From the NCBI RefSeq assembly GCF_001612845.1, contig NZ_BDBF01000051.1, positions 1 to 60,664 on the forward strand: a stretch of DNA of 60,664 bases, read 5' to 3'. The position numbers were made by a program, and so were the translations under genes. Positions 34,887-43,832 of the stretch are shown piece by piece. This DNA is from Nocardia elegans NBRC 108235 (GTDB lineage Bacteria > Actinomycetota > Actinomycetes > Mycobacteriales > Mycobacteriaceae). The notes under the pieces were generated by a model that was not told the origin of the DNA, made no database searches, and saw only the letters and a program-made list of their open reading frames with translations. Positions within the stretch are counted from its first letter, which is position 1; each line of letters starts with the position of its first letter.

Positions 34887-35662
34887 AGGATCTGGGACAG
34901 AAACTGTTGCAGGCGTGGGGTTTCCGGATCGTCGAAGAGGCGGTCCGGAGACCCCGACTCCACCACCTTGCCCTGGTCCATGAACACCACGCTGTCGGAA
35001 ACCGAACGGGCGAAACCCATTTCGTGGGTCACCACGATCATCGTCATACCGCCGGCGGCCAGATCCGCCATCAACGAGAGCACACCCTTGACCAATTCCG
35101 GATCCAGGGCCGAGGTCGCCTCGTCGAACAGCATCAATTCCGGCTTCATCGCCAGTGCGCGGGCGATGGCGACACGCTGCTGCTGTCCGCCGGACAGATT
35201 CGCCGGGCGGGTATCGGCGCGCGCCGCCAATCCGACCGCCTCGAGCTGTTCCAGGGCCAGCGCCCGGGCCGCTTCCTTGCTCAGGCCGCGCAATTTCCGC
35301 GGTCCCAGGGCCACGTTCTCCGCCACCGTCTTGTGCGGAAACAGGTTGAAATGCTGAAAGACCATTCCGATGCGCTGGCGCAGCCGATCCGGATTTTCCC
35401 CCAGCACCGAAACCCCGTCGATCAGCACATCGCCGGAATCGGGTTCGTGCAGCCGGTTCAGCACCCGCAACAGGGTGGATTTTCCCGAACCGGACGGGCC
35501 GATGACCGTGGTGGTGTGCCCGGCCTCGACGTGAATGTCGACGCCGCGCAGCACCTGATTGTTGCCCAGGGTCAGATGCAGATCGACGCCGGTCAGCGAG
35601 GAACTGGTGCGCACGCCGTTGGCATCCTGGTCGCTCACGCCTCTCGCATCCTGGTCGCTCAC
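34883..35662 (-). CDS. Amino-acid ABC importer ATP-binding protein (GlnQ type)
   Basis: 259 residues from GTG 35662, whose GTGA overlaps the stop of the binding-protein/permease gene. Walker A GPSGSGKST, GMVFQHFNLFPHKTVAENVA, signature NLSGGQQQRVAIARAL, Walker B LMLFDEATSALDPE and VTHEMGFARSVSDSVVFMDQ are diagnostic of polar amino-acid importers. The first 16 residues are a tandem duplication (VSDQDARG-VSDQDANG), so translation could start at either GTG (35662 or 35638). Confidence 0.94.
   Translation of the reverse strand: MSDQDARGVSDQDANGVRTSSSLTGVDLHLTLGNNQVLRGVDIHVEAGHTTTVIGPSGSGKSTLLRVLNRLHEPDSGDVLIDGVSVLGENPDRLRQRIGMVFQHFNLFPHKTVAENVALGPRKLRGLSKEAARALALEQLEAVGLAARADTRPANLSGGQQQRVAIARALAMKPELMLFDEATSALDPELVKGVLSLMADLAAGGMTMIVVTHEMGFARSVSDSVVFMDQGKVVESGSPDRLFDDPETPRLQQFLSQIL
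35615..35662 (-). repeat. Tandem 24-bp duplication at the ATPase start codon
   Basis: Two 24-bp units (35639-35662 and 35615-35638) share GTGAGCGACCAGGATGC at their 5' ends, giving two potential GTG starts in frame. Confidence 0.75.
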
Positions 35663-37455
35663 GCTCCGCGTCCTTCCGTGATGACAGCCTGGTCGATTTC
35701 GTCGGCGGCGGCTTCGGCGCGGCCGGTGCGCAATCGGCGGTCGATGTAGTTCACCAGATGGGTGAGCGGGATGGTGAGCAGCAGATAGACCAGGCCCGCC
35801 GCGACCAGCGGTGACAGATTTCCGGTCTGCGAATTCAGGTCGCGGCCGACGGCGAACAGTTCCCGCTGGGAGGCGAGCAGGCCGAGGAAGTAGATCAGCG
35901 AGGAATCCTTGATCAGCGCGATGAACTGGTTCATCAGCGCCGGCAGCACTCGCCGCACGCCCTGGGGAATCACCACCAGCGTCATCGACTGCCGATAGCC
36001 GAATCCGATGGCCCGGGCGGCCTCCAACTGTCCCGGCTCCACCGATTGAATGCCCGAGCGGAAGATCTCGCCGATATAGGCCGAGGCCAGCAGCGCCAGC
36101 GCCACCGCGCCCAGCCAGTACGGATTGTTCCCGGTGATCCCCTTCACCACCGGGCCGATGCCCAGGCCGATCAACAGGATGATCACCACCGCCGGCAAAC
36201 CGCGGAAGATGTCGGTGTAGACCCGGGCAGGCCAGCGCAACCAGCGGGTGCGAGAAATACCGGCCACCGCGAGCAGAATGCCGATGAGCGTGCCGAGCAC
36301 GCCCGAAACCAGCGCCAGAATCAGCGTATTCGGCAGGCCGGTTGTGAAGAGATCGGGAAATGCCTTGCGGTACAACGACCAATCGAAGAACGTGTCCTTC
36401 AATTGTGCGAGGGTCGATTTCGGCGCGTTCTGCTGATCGCTGTGCCGATGTTCGGCCGCGATCTTCTCGAAGTCCGGAAGTTGCGGCATCGGAGCCGATT
36501 TGGAGCCCGGTTTCCAGCCCGGCGGCAGCGGCCGCGGCACCCAGTCGGAGTAGAGCTTGGCGTAGGTCCCGTCGGCGATCACCGCGTCCAGGCCGGAATT
36601 CAGTGCGTCGATCAGCGGCTGGTTGTTCTTGCGCACCGCCCAGGCGGTGAAATTGTCCAGGCTGAAGGTGTTCTGCACGATAGAGGCGGGATCACCCGGT
36701 TTGATCGCACCGGTGGCCTGCTGCGAGGGCGCGACCCAGGCGTCGATCTGCCCGGTCTTCAGATTCGCGTAGGCGGTGTTGTAGTCGGGGAATTTCACCG
36801 CGTCCAGATGCAAGGTGCCGGTGACGTATTCGTCCTGCACGGTGCCCTGTACCACGCCGATCCGCACGCCCGGTTTCAGATCCGAAAACCCCTGGATCGC
36901 ACTGCCGTTGGGCACCGCGAGCGAGAAATAGCCGAAATCGTAGCCGTTGGTGAAGCCGACCTGCTGCCGCCGGGCATCGGTCGTAGTGATGCTCGACGAT
37001 CCCACGTCGAACCGGCCGGTGGCGACCAGCGAGAGCAGCGAGGCGAATTCGGTGCCGGAGAACTGCACCCGGAGTCCGAGTTTCGCGCCTATCGCCTTCA
37101 GCAGTTCGTTGTCGAATCCGGTGAAGGTCCCCGACGGATCCACGCAGATACTCGGCGGCGCGTCCGAGAGCGTGCCCACGCTGAGCACCCCGGGCTGGGA
37201 CAAACCGAGCTTGGTGATGTCGATCGAACTCAGCGGCGCGGTGGTCGCGGTGGTGTATCGATCGGTGCCGGCCGTCGCACCGCTCGCCAGTTTCGTCGGC
37301 GCGGGGGAGGCGGCCGACGGTCCGGGGGGTGCGCACAGGTTCGAGGCCTGCGACGAACTGCCGCCATCGGAGCTGCAGGCGACGGCGAACAGCAGCATCA
37401 TCGCCGCCATCAGCGCGATCAGCGCACGCGGGCGCGAGACGGGCAAACGGGCCAT
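35659..37455 (-). CDS. Fused amino-acid binding lipoprotein and ABC permease
   Basis: 598 residues from ATG 37455. The lipoprotein signal ends at FAVACSS (Cys27). Residues about 85-315 form a family 3 solute-binding domain (GVLSVGTLSDAPPSICVDPS; IGVVQGTVQDEYVTGTLHL; FTAWAVRKNNQPLIDALNSG). A linker follows, then a HisM/GlnP-type permease from about 365 with FTTGLPNTLILALVSGVLGT, EIFRSGIQSVEPGQLEAARAIGFG (EAA loop) and MNQFIALIKDSSLIYFLGLL. Such fusions tether the receptor to the channel. Coupled to the GlnQ-type ATPase, it likely imports glutamine, glutamate or another polar amino acid. Confidence 0.93.
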   Translation of the reverse strand: MARLPVSRPRALIALMAAMMLLFAVACSSDGGSSSQASNLCAPPGPSAASPAPTKLASGATAGTDRYTTATTAPLSSIDITKLGLSQPGVLSVGTLSDAPPSICVDPSGTFTGFDNELLKAIGAKLGLRVQFSGTEFASLLSLVATGRFDVGSSSITTTDARRQQVGFTNGYDFGYFSLAVPNGSAIQGFSDLKPGVRIGVVQGTVQDEYVTGTLHLDAVKFPDYNTAYANLKTGQIDAWVAPSQQATGAIKPGDPASIVQNTFSLDNFTAWAVRKNNQPLIDALNSGLDAVIADGTYAKLYSDWVPRPLPPGWKPGSKSAPMPQLPDFEKIAAEHRHSDQQNAPKSTLAQLKDTFFDWSLYRKAFPDLFTTGLPNTLILALVSGVLGTLIGILLAVAGISRTRWLRWPARVYTDIFRGLPAVVIILLIGLGIGPVVKGITGNNPYWLGAVALALLASAYIGEIFRSGIQSVEPGQLEAARAIGFGYRQSMTLVVIPQGVRRVLPALMNQFIALIKDSSLIYFLGLLASQRELFAVGRDLNSQTGNLSPLVAAGLVYLLLTIPLTHLVNYIDRRLRTGRAEAAADEIDQAVITEGRGA

Positions 37456-37563
37456 AGCCGAGAACCCTAGCCGGGCCGGTAGGGCCCTGAGGGCGGCGGC
37501 GCGGGTCCACGGGCCGCCGCCCCTGCCACATCGCCCGGCGGAAATCGAATCCCACTGATTCGA

Positions 37564-37608
37564 TCAGGCGGTGTTCGATCAGGCGGTGTTCGGTCAGGCG
37601 ATACCGGT
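37564..37608 (-). repeat. Tandem 15-bp units carrying repeated stop codons at the LLM gene 3' end
   Basis: On the minus strand the gene end reads ATCGCC-TGA, followed by two 15-bp units (37579-37593 and 37564-37578) that each end in CGAACACCGCCTGA. This puts three in-frame TGAs 15 bp apart. Confidence 0.75.
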
Positions 37609-38388
37609 CACCGACTCCGGATTGAAGTTGTCCCGCCATGCGACGGCCTGCTCCACCACGCTCAGGTCGTAGTCGGGCCCGCCGACGCCCACGGTGAACA
37701 GGGTCGCGCCGGCCTGCACCAGCCGCTCGGCCTGTTCGGCGCCGGGCCAGGACACCGACCGCTCGATCCGGTTCGCGTCGGTGCCGACCTCGGCGCAGTG
37801 CTCGGCCAGAATCTTCGACTTCCGTTCCAGCGCTTCGATATCGGCGAAACTGTGCCAGATGTCGGCGTATTCGGCGACCAGTCGCAACGTCTTTCGCTCA
37901 CCACCGCCGCCGATCAGGATCGGAATGTGGCGCGTCGGCTGCGGATTCAGTTTCGGCAGCCGGGCGTCGATGCGGGCGAGATATTCCTTCAGCAACGCCA
38001 GACGTGTTCCGGGCGTGCCGAATTCGTAGCCGTACTCGTCGTAGTCCTTCTGGAACCAGCCGGCGCCGATGCCGAGGATCAGCCGGCCGCCGGAGATGTG
38101 GTCGACAGTGCGGGCCATATCGGCGAGCAGATCGGGATTGCGATATCCGCCGCCCGTCACCAGGGCGCCGAGTTCGACTCGTTCGGTCTGCTCGGCGATC
38201 GCGCCGAGCATGGTCCAGCATTCGAAGTGAGCGCCGTCGGGATCGCCGTAGAGCGGATAGAAGTGGTCCCAGTTGAAGACGATGTCCACGCCCGCATCCT
38301 CGGCCCGGCGCACGGCATCCCGGATCAACCCGTAGTCGGGAGCATGTTGCGGCTGTAGCTGAACTCCGATGCGAACCGGTCGAGTCAT
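37594..38388 (-). CDS. LLM-class F420-dependent oxidoreductase
   Basis: 264 residues from ATG 38388. It shows the luciferase-like TIM barrel: VRIGVQLQPQHAPDYGLIRD, VDIVFNWDHFYPLYGDPDGA, ELGALVTGGGYRNPDLLADM, RTVDHISGGRLILGIGAGWF and the C-terminal half with HIPILIGGGGERKTLRLVAE. The F420-binding TVDHISGGRLILGIGAGW stretch is typical of mycolata enzymes. Substrate is unknown. It stands alone. Confidence 0.9.
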   Translation of the reverse strand: MTRPVRIGVQLQPQHAPDYGLIRDAVRRAEDAGVDIVFNWDHFYPLYGDPDGAHFECWTMLGAIAEQTERVELGALVTGGGYRNPDLLADMARTVDHISGGRLILGIGAGWFQKDYDEYGYEFGTPGTRLALLKEYLARIDARLPKLNPQPTRHIPILIGGGGERKTLRLVAEYADIWHSFADIEALERKSKILAEHCAEVGTDANRIERSVSWPGAEQAERLVQAGATLFTVGVGGPDYDLSVVEQAVAWRDNFNPESVTGIA

Positions 38389-38633
38389 CCGATGCTCCTT
38401 CGTCTCGTGAGCTGCTCTCGCGGCCGGTCAGCGGCCCTTGACGAGGCTACTCGTCTACAACACGTCCGGCTTCACTCTGAAGGACCTGCTATCCGGACAG
38501 TCCAGGACCGAATCATCGCAAGGTCGCAGGCAGCCACGGCGCCACCGCCACCGCCGTCCGCCTCTACACCCTCTGTCTGGAAAAGCCCCGCTAGCTAGCG
38601 TCGGGTGATAGTATGCCAAGAAGAGGGGGCTAT

Positions 38634-38972
38634 GTGTCTGTTGAATCGAGTTCGCCTGAACAGGTTTTCGCAATGGTGCCGGACGAGGTCACCGATGCCG
38701 GCAGCTACATCCAGCAAGTTGCCGAATCACTCATCAATGGGCTGAACACCCTCGATCGCGAAGTCGCCGCCGCCCTCACCACCTGGACTGGCACCGCCGC
38801 GGAGTCCTTCGATAGCGGGTGGACCGAAACGAAAGAAGGTGCCGCCGATGTTCTCGATGCTCTCGCCGCCATGGCTGCCCTGCTCGGGGTCACCAGCAAA
38901 ATCATCGCCCACCAGGACACCGCAGGCGCGTCTACCTTTCACAGCCTCGACCTACCGATCCTGAATATGTGA
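38634..38972 (+). CDS. WXG100-family ESX protein 1
   Basis: 112 residues from GTG 38634, chosen because AGAGGGGG lies 4 nt upstream; ATG 38613 is an alternative. Two helices flank the W-x-G turn in AAALTTWTGTAAESFDSGWT, with the typical spacing of EsxA-like helical hairpins. The C terminus extends about 15 residues past the second helix. The stop overlaps the start of the second WXG100 gene (TGATG). The two probably form a heterodimer exported by an ESX (type VII) apparatus encoded elsewhere. Confidence 0.85.
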   Translation: MSVESSSPEQVFAMVPDEVTDAGSYIQQVAESLINGLNTLDREVAAALTTWTGTAAESFDSGWTETKEGAADVLDALAAMAALLGVTSKIIAHQDTAGASTFHSLDLPILNM

Positions 38973-39274
38973 TGACCGACTATTCCCGCGACTTCAGCTT
39001 CGACCTCGACGACCTCGACCAACTCGCCTCTCGCGCCGACGGATTCATCGGTTTCCTCACCGATAGCCTCGACGGCATCGACCAGCGCATCGCGGCCATC
39101 CAGCAAACCTGGCATGGCAAAGCCGCCGACGCCCAGCACCAGGCCTACCAGGAATGGGCCCTGGGAGCCGCCGAAGTCGTCGAGGGCCTCACCACCATGC
39201 ACGCCGCCATCCGAACCGCCCGCACCGCCTACCAGGAAGCGCAGGACATCAATCTCAGGATGAGCGGCGGGTAA
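38972..39274 (+). CDS. WXG100-family ESX protein 2
   Basis: 100 residues from ATG 38972, overlapping the previous stop. It reads FSFDLDDLDQLASRADGFIG, then the turn QQTWHGKAADAQHQAYQEWA and a second helix. The W-x-G is WHG. Length is exactly canonical. It is the likely dimer partner of the preceding protein and a candidate secretion partner for the large toxin encoded convergently. Confidence 0.88.
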   Translation: MTDYSRDFSFDLDDLDQLASRADGFIGFLTDSLDGIDQRIAAIQQTWHGKAADAQHQAYQEWALGAAEVVEGLTTMHAAIRTARTAYQEAQDINLRMSGG

Positions 39275-39283
39275 CCCCCATGG

Positions 39284-39778
39284 TCACGGTCGCTCGCTCT
39301 GATTGCGCATCGCCGTCGTGGACTCGCGAAGTTTCCGCTGGACGTTCCAGGACTGCCGCAGGAATGCGATGAACCCGTCTGCAAGCTTCGTTTCCTCGGG
39401 ATCCCCCTCTTGGTAGGTATAAACAGCCTCCGACCCCAGCTTGAAGAAATAGACTTTATAACCTTGGTGGTCGCCGAAGAAGAAGCGATCGTCCAAAGAC
39501 AGGCCCTCGCCGGAGATGTCTACCGCCGCATCTCTGGAGTCAAGCATCTGCGGAAAGAATAAGTCAGTTCCTCTGAAAAGGGTACCGGCCTTCTTGCCCA
39601 TATGTTCGAGAAAGGCATGATACTCGCCCGGAACAGAGAACCCAACGGGGGCGACCGCGTACACTTGCGCTATCTCTTCAGTGTTACATCCGATGATCGA
39701 TTCCTGGGTCGCAAACCCGGATGCCATCAGCTCTCTACCGAACGATTCTATATCTTGCCTGCTAGCATCACTCACCAT
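39284..39778 (-). CDS. SUKH/SMI1-KNR4-type immunity protein
   Basis: 164 residues from ATG 39778, whose start overlaps the 3' end of the toxin gene by 11 bp. The SUKH fold is suggested by IGCNTEEIAQVYAVAPVGFS VPGEYHAFLEHMG, the hydrophobic strand region LFFPQMLDSRDAAV, and DDRFFFGDHQGYKVYFFKL, a W/F-rich F-x-x-H-Q-GY turn common in this family. Overlap with a toxin gene and low GC fit an immunity role: it would bind and block the deaminase domain in the producer's cytoplasm. Confidence 0.83.
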   Translation of the reverse strand: MVSDASRQDIESFGRELMASGFATQESIIGCNTEEIAQVYAVAPVGFSVPGEYHAFLEHMGKKAGTLFRGTDLFFPQMLDSRDAAVDISGEGLSLDDRFFFGDHQGYKVYFFKLGSEAVYTYQEGDPEETKLADGFIAFLRQSWNVQRKLRESTTAMRNQSERP

Positions 39779-41222
39779 AGGTAACCACAACCTCTACTCC
39801 GGGATATTTCTGCTTGAATTGCTCGATAACATTGAGGCAAGAGTCGCAGGGCGGACGCTCGGTATACAGGTTGATAGTACCCTTGGCGCCCGGGCGGAGT
39901 TGTTGTGCCAGGTTATCGAGGATCTTGAACTCGGAATCAGTAGGCCGGGCGACAGACCCGTCCTCCGACTGCGGCTTGAGGATCGGGTTATCCGGCGTAG
40001 GAACGGTGCTCGTCGGCGAGTTTGTGCCACTGACCGCGTCCAGGCTAACTTCCTGGCCGTCGACCTCGCCCCGAGCGACTGCGACATTGCGCTTCTTCCC
40101 GATTGCCTCTCCGCTTGCGCCCAGGCGATCTCGGACTTTTTGGGCTTCATCTGCTCCGTTGAATGCGGGCCGACCCCGATCAGTACCATCCTTCTTATTG
40201 GGGTCTATTTCGGTCAACAATACCGGTAGTCCGGCAATGGCCGGTAATCCGCCCGTCGTCAGGACAGCGACCGTAAAGACGAAACCCTCGAGCGCTGTGA
40301 GAAATGTATTGGCGGGGCCGGCCAAAGCTCCGGCAGCCTGGTCCAGGAAGTCGTTCTCTTCTTGGCTATCGCTGGGTGTCGGTTTCTCACTCGGCTTCTT
40401 TTGCTTCGTTGGTGGCGCTTTGACCCGTACCATCGAACGCCCGATCTGGATGGAGGTGACGACCACCACCATGGCGAATTGGGTGTTCATATCCGAACGC
40501 ATCGTGGTCAAAGCCGTCTTGTGGGTATCGACTGCGGTCGCGATGTCGCGGGCAGCGGCTTCGATCTCGCGGAGGCTCTGCGCGAGCGTGTGTAGGTGGT
40601 CTACGTGGTTGGGTATATCGGCTGGGGGGTTGGCTCCATAGCCGCGCTGCAGGCCCGCGGCGACCGTTAATAGTCGTCCCGTCCCGCCATATACAGGGTC
40701 TGACTCAGCGAATGTCTTCCATGCGGTTGCCGCGCTTGCGAGCTTTTCCGTGTCCCCGTCAGGGACTTCTCCGCCTGAGACGAGCGCGGTCACCTTGTTT
40801 TGCAGTTCGGTCCAGTCTGTCTCCAGTCCACGGCTTTGGGTCCCGGATGACGCGACACCGGTAACTATCCCTGAGCCGTAGGGCAGTTCCGAAGGGAAAC
40901 CGCTGGGCAACGATGGCGGGTCTCCCTTGTTGGGATTGTGGTTCGCTTTATACTCCGCGCACTTCCAGTTATAGCCGGCCGCCGTCAATACGTCCCCGAA
41001 GTGTTGCAGTGCCCGCGCGAAGTTGGTCGCCACGAGCGTCACTGCGGCGGAGCGGTCGTCGTAAGCTTTGGACCATGGCTTGACCGCCTGATAGCCACCG
41101 GCCATCGCGCTGGTTTCCAAAAGTACGCTTTGCAACGAATTGTATACGGTCTGGAATTTTTCCGACAAGTCGTAGCAGTTCTTTGCCGCGCTCTCATAGG
41201 ACTGCGGCGAGATTGTTCCCAC
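39768..41222 (-). CDS. ESX-type polymorphic toxin with C-terminal deaminase-like domain
   Basis: 484 residues from GTG 41222. The N-terminal helical region (SPQSYESAAKNCYDLSEKFQ; VKPWSKAYDDRSAAVTLVAT) looks like a WXG/LXG-type secretion domain. A second helical segment and hydrophobic stretches (FAMVVVVTSIQIGRSMVRV; FVFTVAVLTTGGLPAIAGLP) lie mid-protein. The last about 100 residues contain TDSEFKILDNLAQQL, with the D429-x-E431 position, then INLYTERPPCDSCLNVIEQF with C459 and C462, matching the zinc/proton-shuttle layout of BURPS668_1122-like toxin deaminases. I infer cytidine deamination of nucleic acid in target cells; the target is not known. GC is clearly lower than in the neighbours. Upstream in-frame codons encode ENERWLNS but have no start codon. 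Confidence 0.8.
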   Translation of the reverse strand: MGTISPQSYESAAKNCYDLSEKFQTVYNSLQSVLLETSAMAGGYQAVKPWSKAYDDRSAAVTLVATNFARALQHFGDVLTAAGYNWKCAEYKANHNPNKGDPPSLPSGFPSELPYGSGIVTGVASSGTQSRGLETDWTELQNKVTALVSGGEVPDGDTEKLASAATAWKTFAESDPVYGGTGRLLTVAAGLQRGYGANPPADIPNHVDHLHTLAQSLREIEAAARDIATAVDTHKTALTTMRSDMNTQFAMVVVVTSIQIGRSMVRVKAPPTKQKKPSEKPTPSDSQEENDFLDQAAGALAGPANTFLTALEGFVFTVAVLTTGGLPAIAGLPVLLTEIDPNKKDGTDRGRPAFNGADEAQKVRDRLGASGEAIGKKRNVAVARGEVDGQEVSLDAVSGTNSPTSTVPTPDNPILKPQSEDGSVARPTDSEFKILDNLAQQLRPGAKGTINLYTERPPCDSCLNVIEQFKQKYPGVEVVVTYGE

Positions 41223-42028
41223 CGAGTTCAGCCACCGCTCATTCTCACTACGCCTGGAACCATCGCGAAATGTGTTCCGGGCGTGCCAAACTCAGTCGAC
41301 ACGCGAGCCCCCTTCTGTGTATCTCGACATCAACATAGCGACAGTCGGGTACGGAACGCAACAGCGTAGGGTCGATCTGGTTTGCGCCCGTAGGGTTTCG
41401 ATTGGGCCGAGTTCAACTGTTGTTCCTGAGGGGGAGTCTGTGCGAACAAATCTCAGCCCCGGATACGACGAACCACTGCTGCACATTTCCGGAGTGCTCA
41501 CGGTATAGACGTTGTCGCGACTGAACCGAGCGCACTCGGCCAAGCGCGACGCGTTCGTCGTCGACTTCCCAACAGGCAGAGCAGATCGTCTCGTTGTCGC
41601 TGAACTCCTTGAACATCTGCGTCTGTTCGGCGACCAGGCCGAGCATCACATCGGGCAAGGCGGGCGATCGCTTTCGATTCGCGCGTTGGCAGGATCGTTG
41701 TTGCGCTGCGCGTTCCGATAGGCCTCATCCTCGGCGACCTTCCGCGGGATTTCCTCAGCCGTCCGCGACGCCCTTCACGAACGCACCTCATTCCTCGGAT
41801 GTGAACGAAAGCGTGACCTTCGCACTGCACACTGTGGCGCCGTCGTTCCGGACCAGGATATCCAGGGCGCCGGCTACGCCTACGGCGCGGGAACGATTTC
41901 CGCGCTGGCTCTCGAGTCTGGCGGACACAGAACTCGAGTTTGGTCCGCTGGGTTACTGTGGGGCGCGCACCGCCCCCCTCTACTCGGATCGTCCGGCACG
42001 TTCCTGCCGGTGAAGGGATTGATTCACC
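41223..42028. other. Intergenic debris region of the toxin island
   Basis: About 800 bp without an intact gene. It holds the HsdR-like fragment described separately and several short open frames that look random. The toxin promoter must lie at its left side, but no clear -10/-35 pair is obvious. The right end contains the leader of sugC (GTGAAGGGATTGATTCACC before ATG 42029). Confidence 0.5.
41587..41762 (-). pseudogene. Frameshifted C-terminal fragment resembling HsdR/DEAD-box restriction helicases
   Basis: One frame (41762 to 41646) encodes TAEEIPRKVAEDEAYRNAQR and continues to a TGA at 41646-41648. A second frame entered from about 41658 continues LGLVAEQTQMFKEFSDNET. Together these resemble the C-terminal helical region of type I restriction R subunits or related helicases, broken by a frameshift and truncated on both sides. 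Identification is from memory of the motif only. Confidence 0.4.
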
Positions 42029-43108
<1,080 letters not shown>

Positions 43109-43122
43109 GATTCGAATATCGT

Positions 43123-43154
43123 TGCCCTCGAGCGCTTCCGGGTGCTCGAGGGCA
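43123..43154. terminator. Hairpin after sugC
   Basis: TGCCCTCGAGC (43123-43133) and GCTCGAGGGCA (43144-43154) form a perfect 11-bp stem with a 10-nt loop between convergent genes. Confidence 0.7.
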
Positions 43155-43205
43155 CGATCGTCACAGCCCACGCACCGGTCCGCCCGAAGACCCGTGCCGA
43201 TCGTC

Positions 43206-43724
43206 TCATCGCTGTGCGGTCACATCGCGGGCTCCGACGCGCGCCCGGCGCCAGTCCTGGTTGACCCGGACCCGGATGTCCTCGAGCGCGACCTCGTCAC
43301 CGCCGGCGCCGCGCAACTCCACCCGCACCGGTTCACCGGTGGTGTCCTCGATCCGCTCCAGCGGCGGCACTCCGCCCTGCAGATATTTGTCCCCCCACTG
43401 CCACAGCGCGAAGATCGCCGGCAGCAGATCCCGGCCCATCTCGGTGAGCACGTACTCGTTGCGGGTGCGCTTACCCTCTTCCCGATACGGCTGTTTGCGC
43501 AGCAGTCCCGCGTCGGTCAGTTTGCGCAGCGCGGCGGCCGCGGCGGCATCGGTGATACCCACCCGCGCCGCGAAACCGTCGAAGCGGGTGGTGCCGTAGA
43601 TGGATTCGCGCAGAATCAGCATCGTCGAGCGTGCGCCGACGATATCCAGCGCCTTCACGATGGAACAGCCGTCCGGCTTCCACGAATTCAGATCACGCAG
43701 GGGTCCTTCCAACTTCACGGGCAT
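43206..43724 (-). CDS. HxlR-family transcriptional regulator
   Basis: 172 residues from ATG 43724. The HxlR winged helix is visible in CSIVKALDIVGARSTMLILR, YGTTRFDGFAARVGITDAAA (recognition helix) and REEGKRTRNEYVLTEMGRDL. It is longer than minimal HxlR proteins because of a C-terminal tail (RVELRGAGGDEVALEDIRVR) that looks like a small ligand-binding beta unit. Divergent from the thiolase gene, which it probably represses. Confidence 0.9.
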   Translation of the reverse strand: MPVKLEGPLRDLNSWKPDGCSIVKALDIVGARSTMLILRESIYGTTRFDGFAARVGITDAAAAAALRKLTDAGLLRKQPYREEGKRTRNEYVLTEMGRDLLPAIFALWQWGDKYLQGGVPPLERIEDTTGEPVRVELRGAGGDEVALEDIRVRVNQDWRRARVGARDVTAQR

Positions 43725-43749
43725 GGCGACGATCATACCAACTCTGACT

Positions 43750-43809
43750 TGTCACAACTAATGCCAGCTCCTAGGCTGGCTTTAGAGCGACTGAGTCAGA
43801 TGTCGCAAC
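43750..43809. promoter_or_regulatory. Repeated TGTC(A/G)CAAC sites in the HxlR-thiolase promoter
   Basis: TGTCACAAC (43750-43758) and TGTCGCAAC (43801-43809) are direct repeats with 51-bp spacing. They flank a small inverted repeat CCAGC-N6-GCTGG (43764-43779) in the divergent promoter. Possible HxlR operators; unproven. Confidence 0.35.
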
Positions 43810-43832
43810 GGCGCGATACCGGAGGAATCGCC

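Noticed and set aside
38613..38633. ATG 38613 as start of the first WXG100 gene
   Set aside because: GTG 38634 is better placed behind AGAGGGGG and gives the canonical length.
41594..42013. Plus-strand open frame upstream of sugC
   Set aside because: Ser/Arg/Pro-rich with no recognisable fold; it lies over the HsdR-like debris and is likely random.
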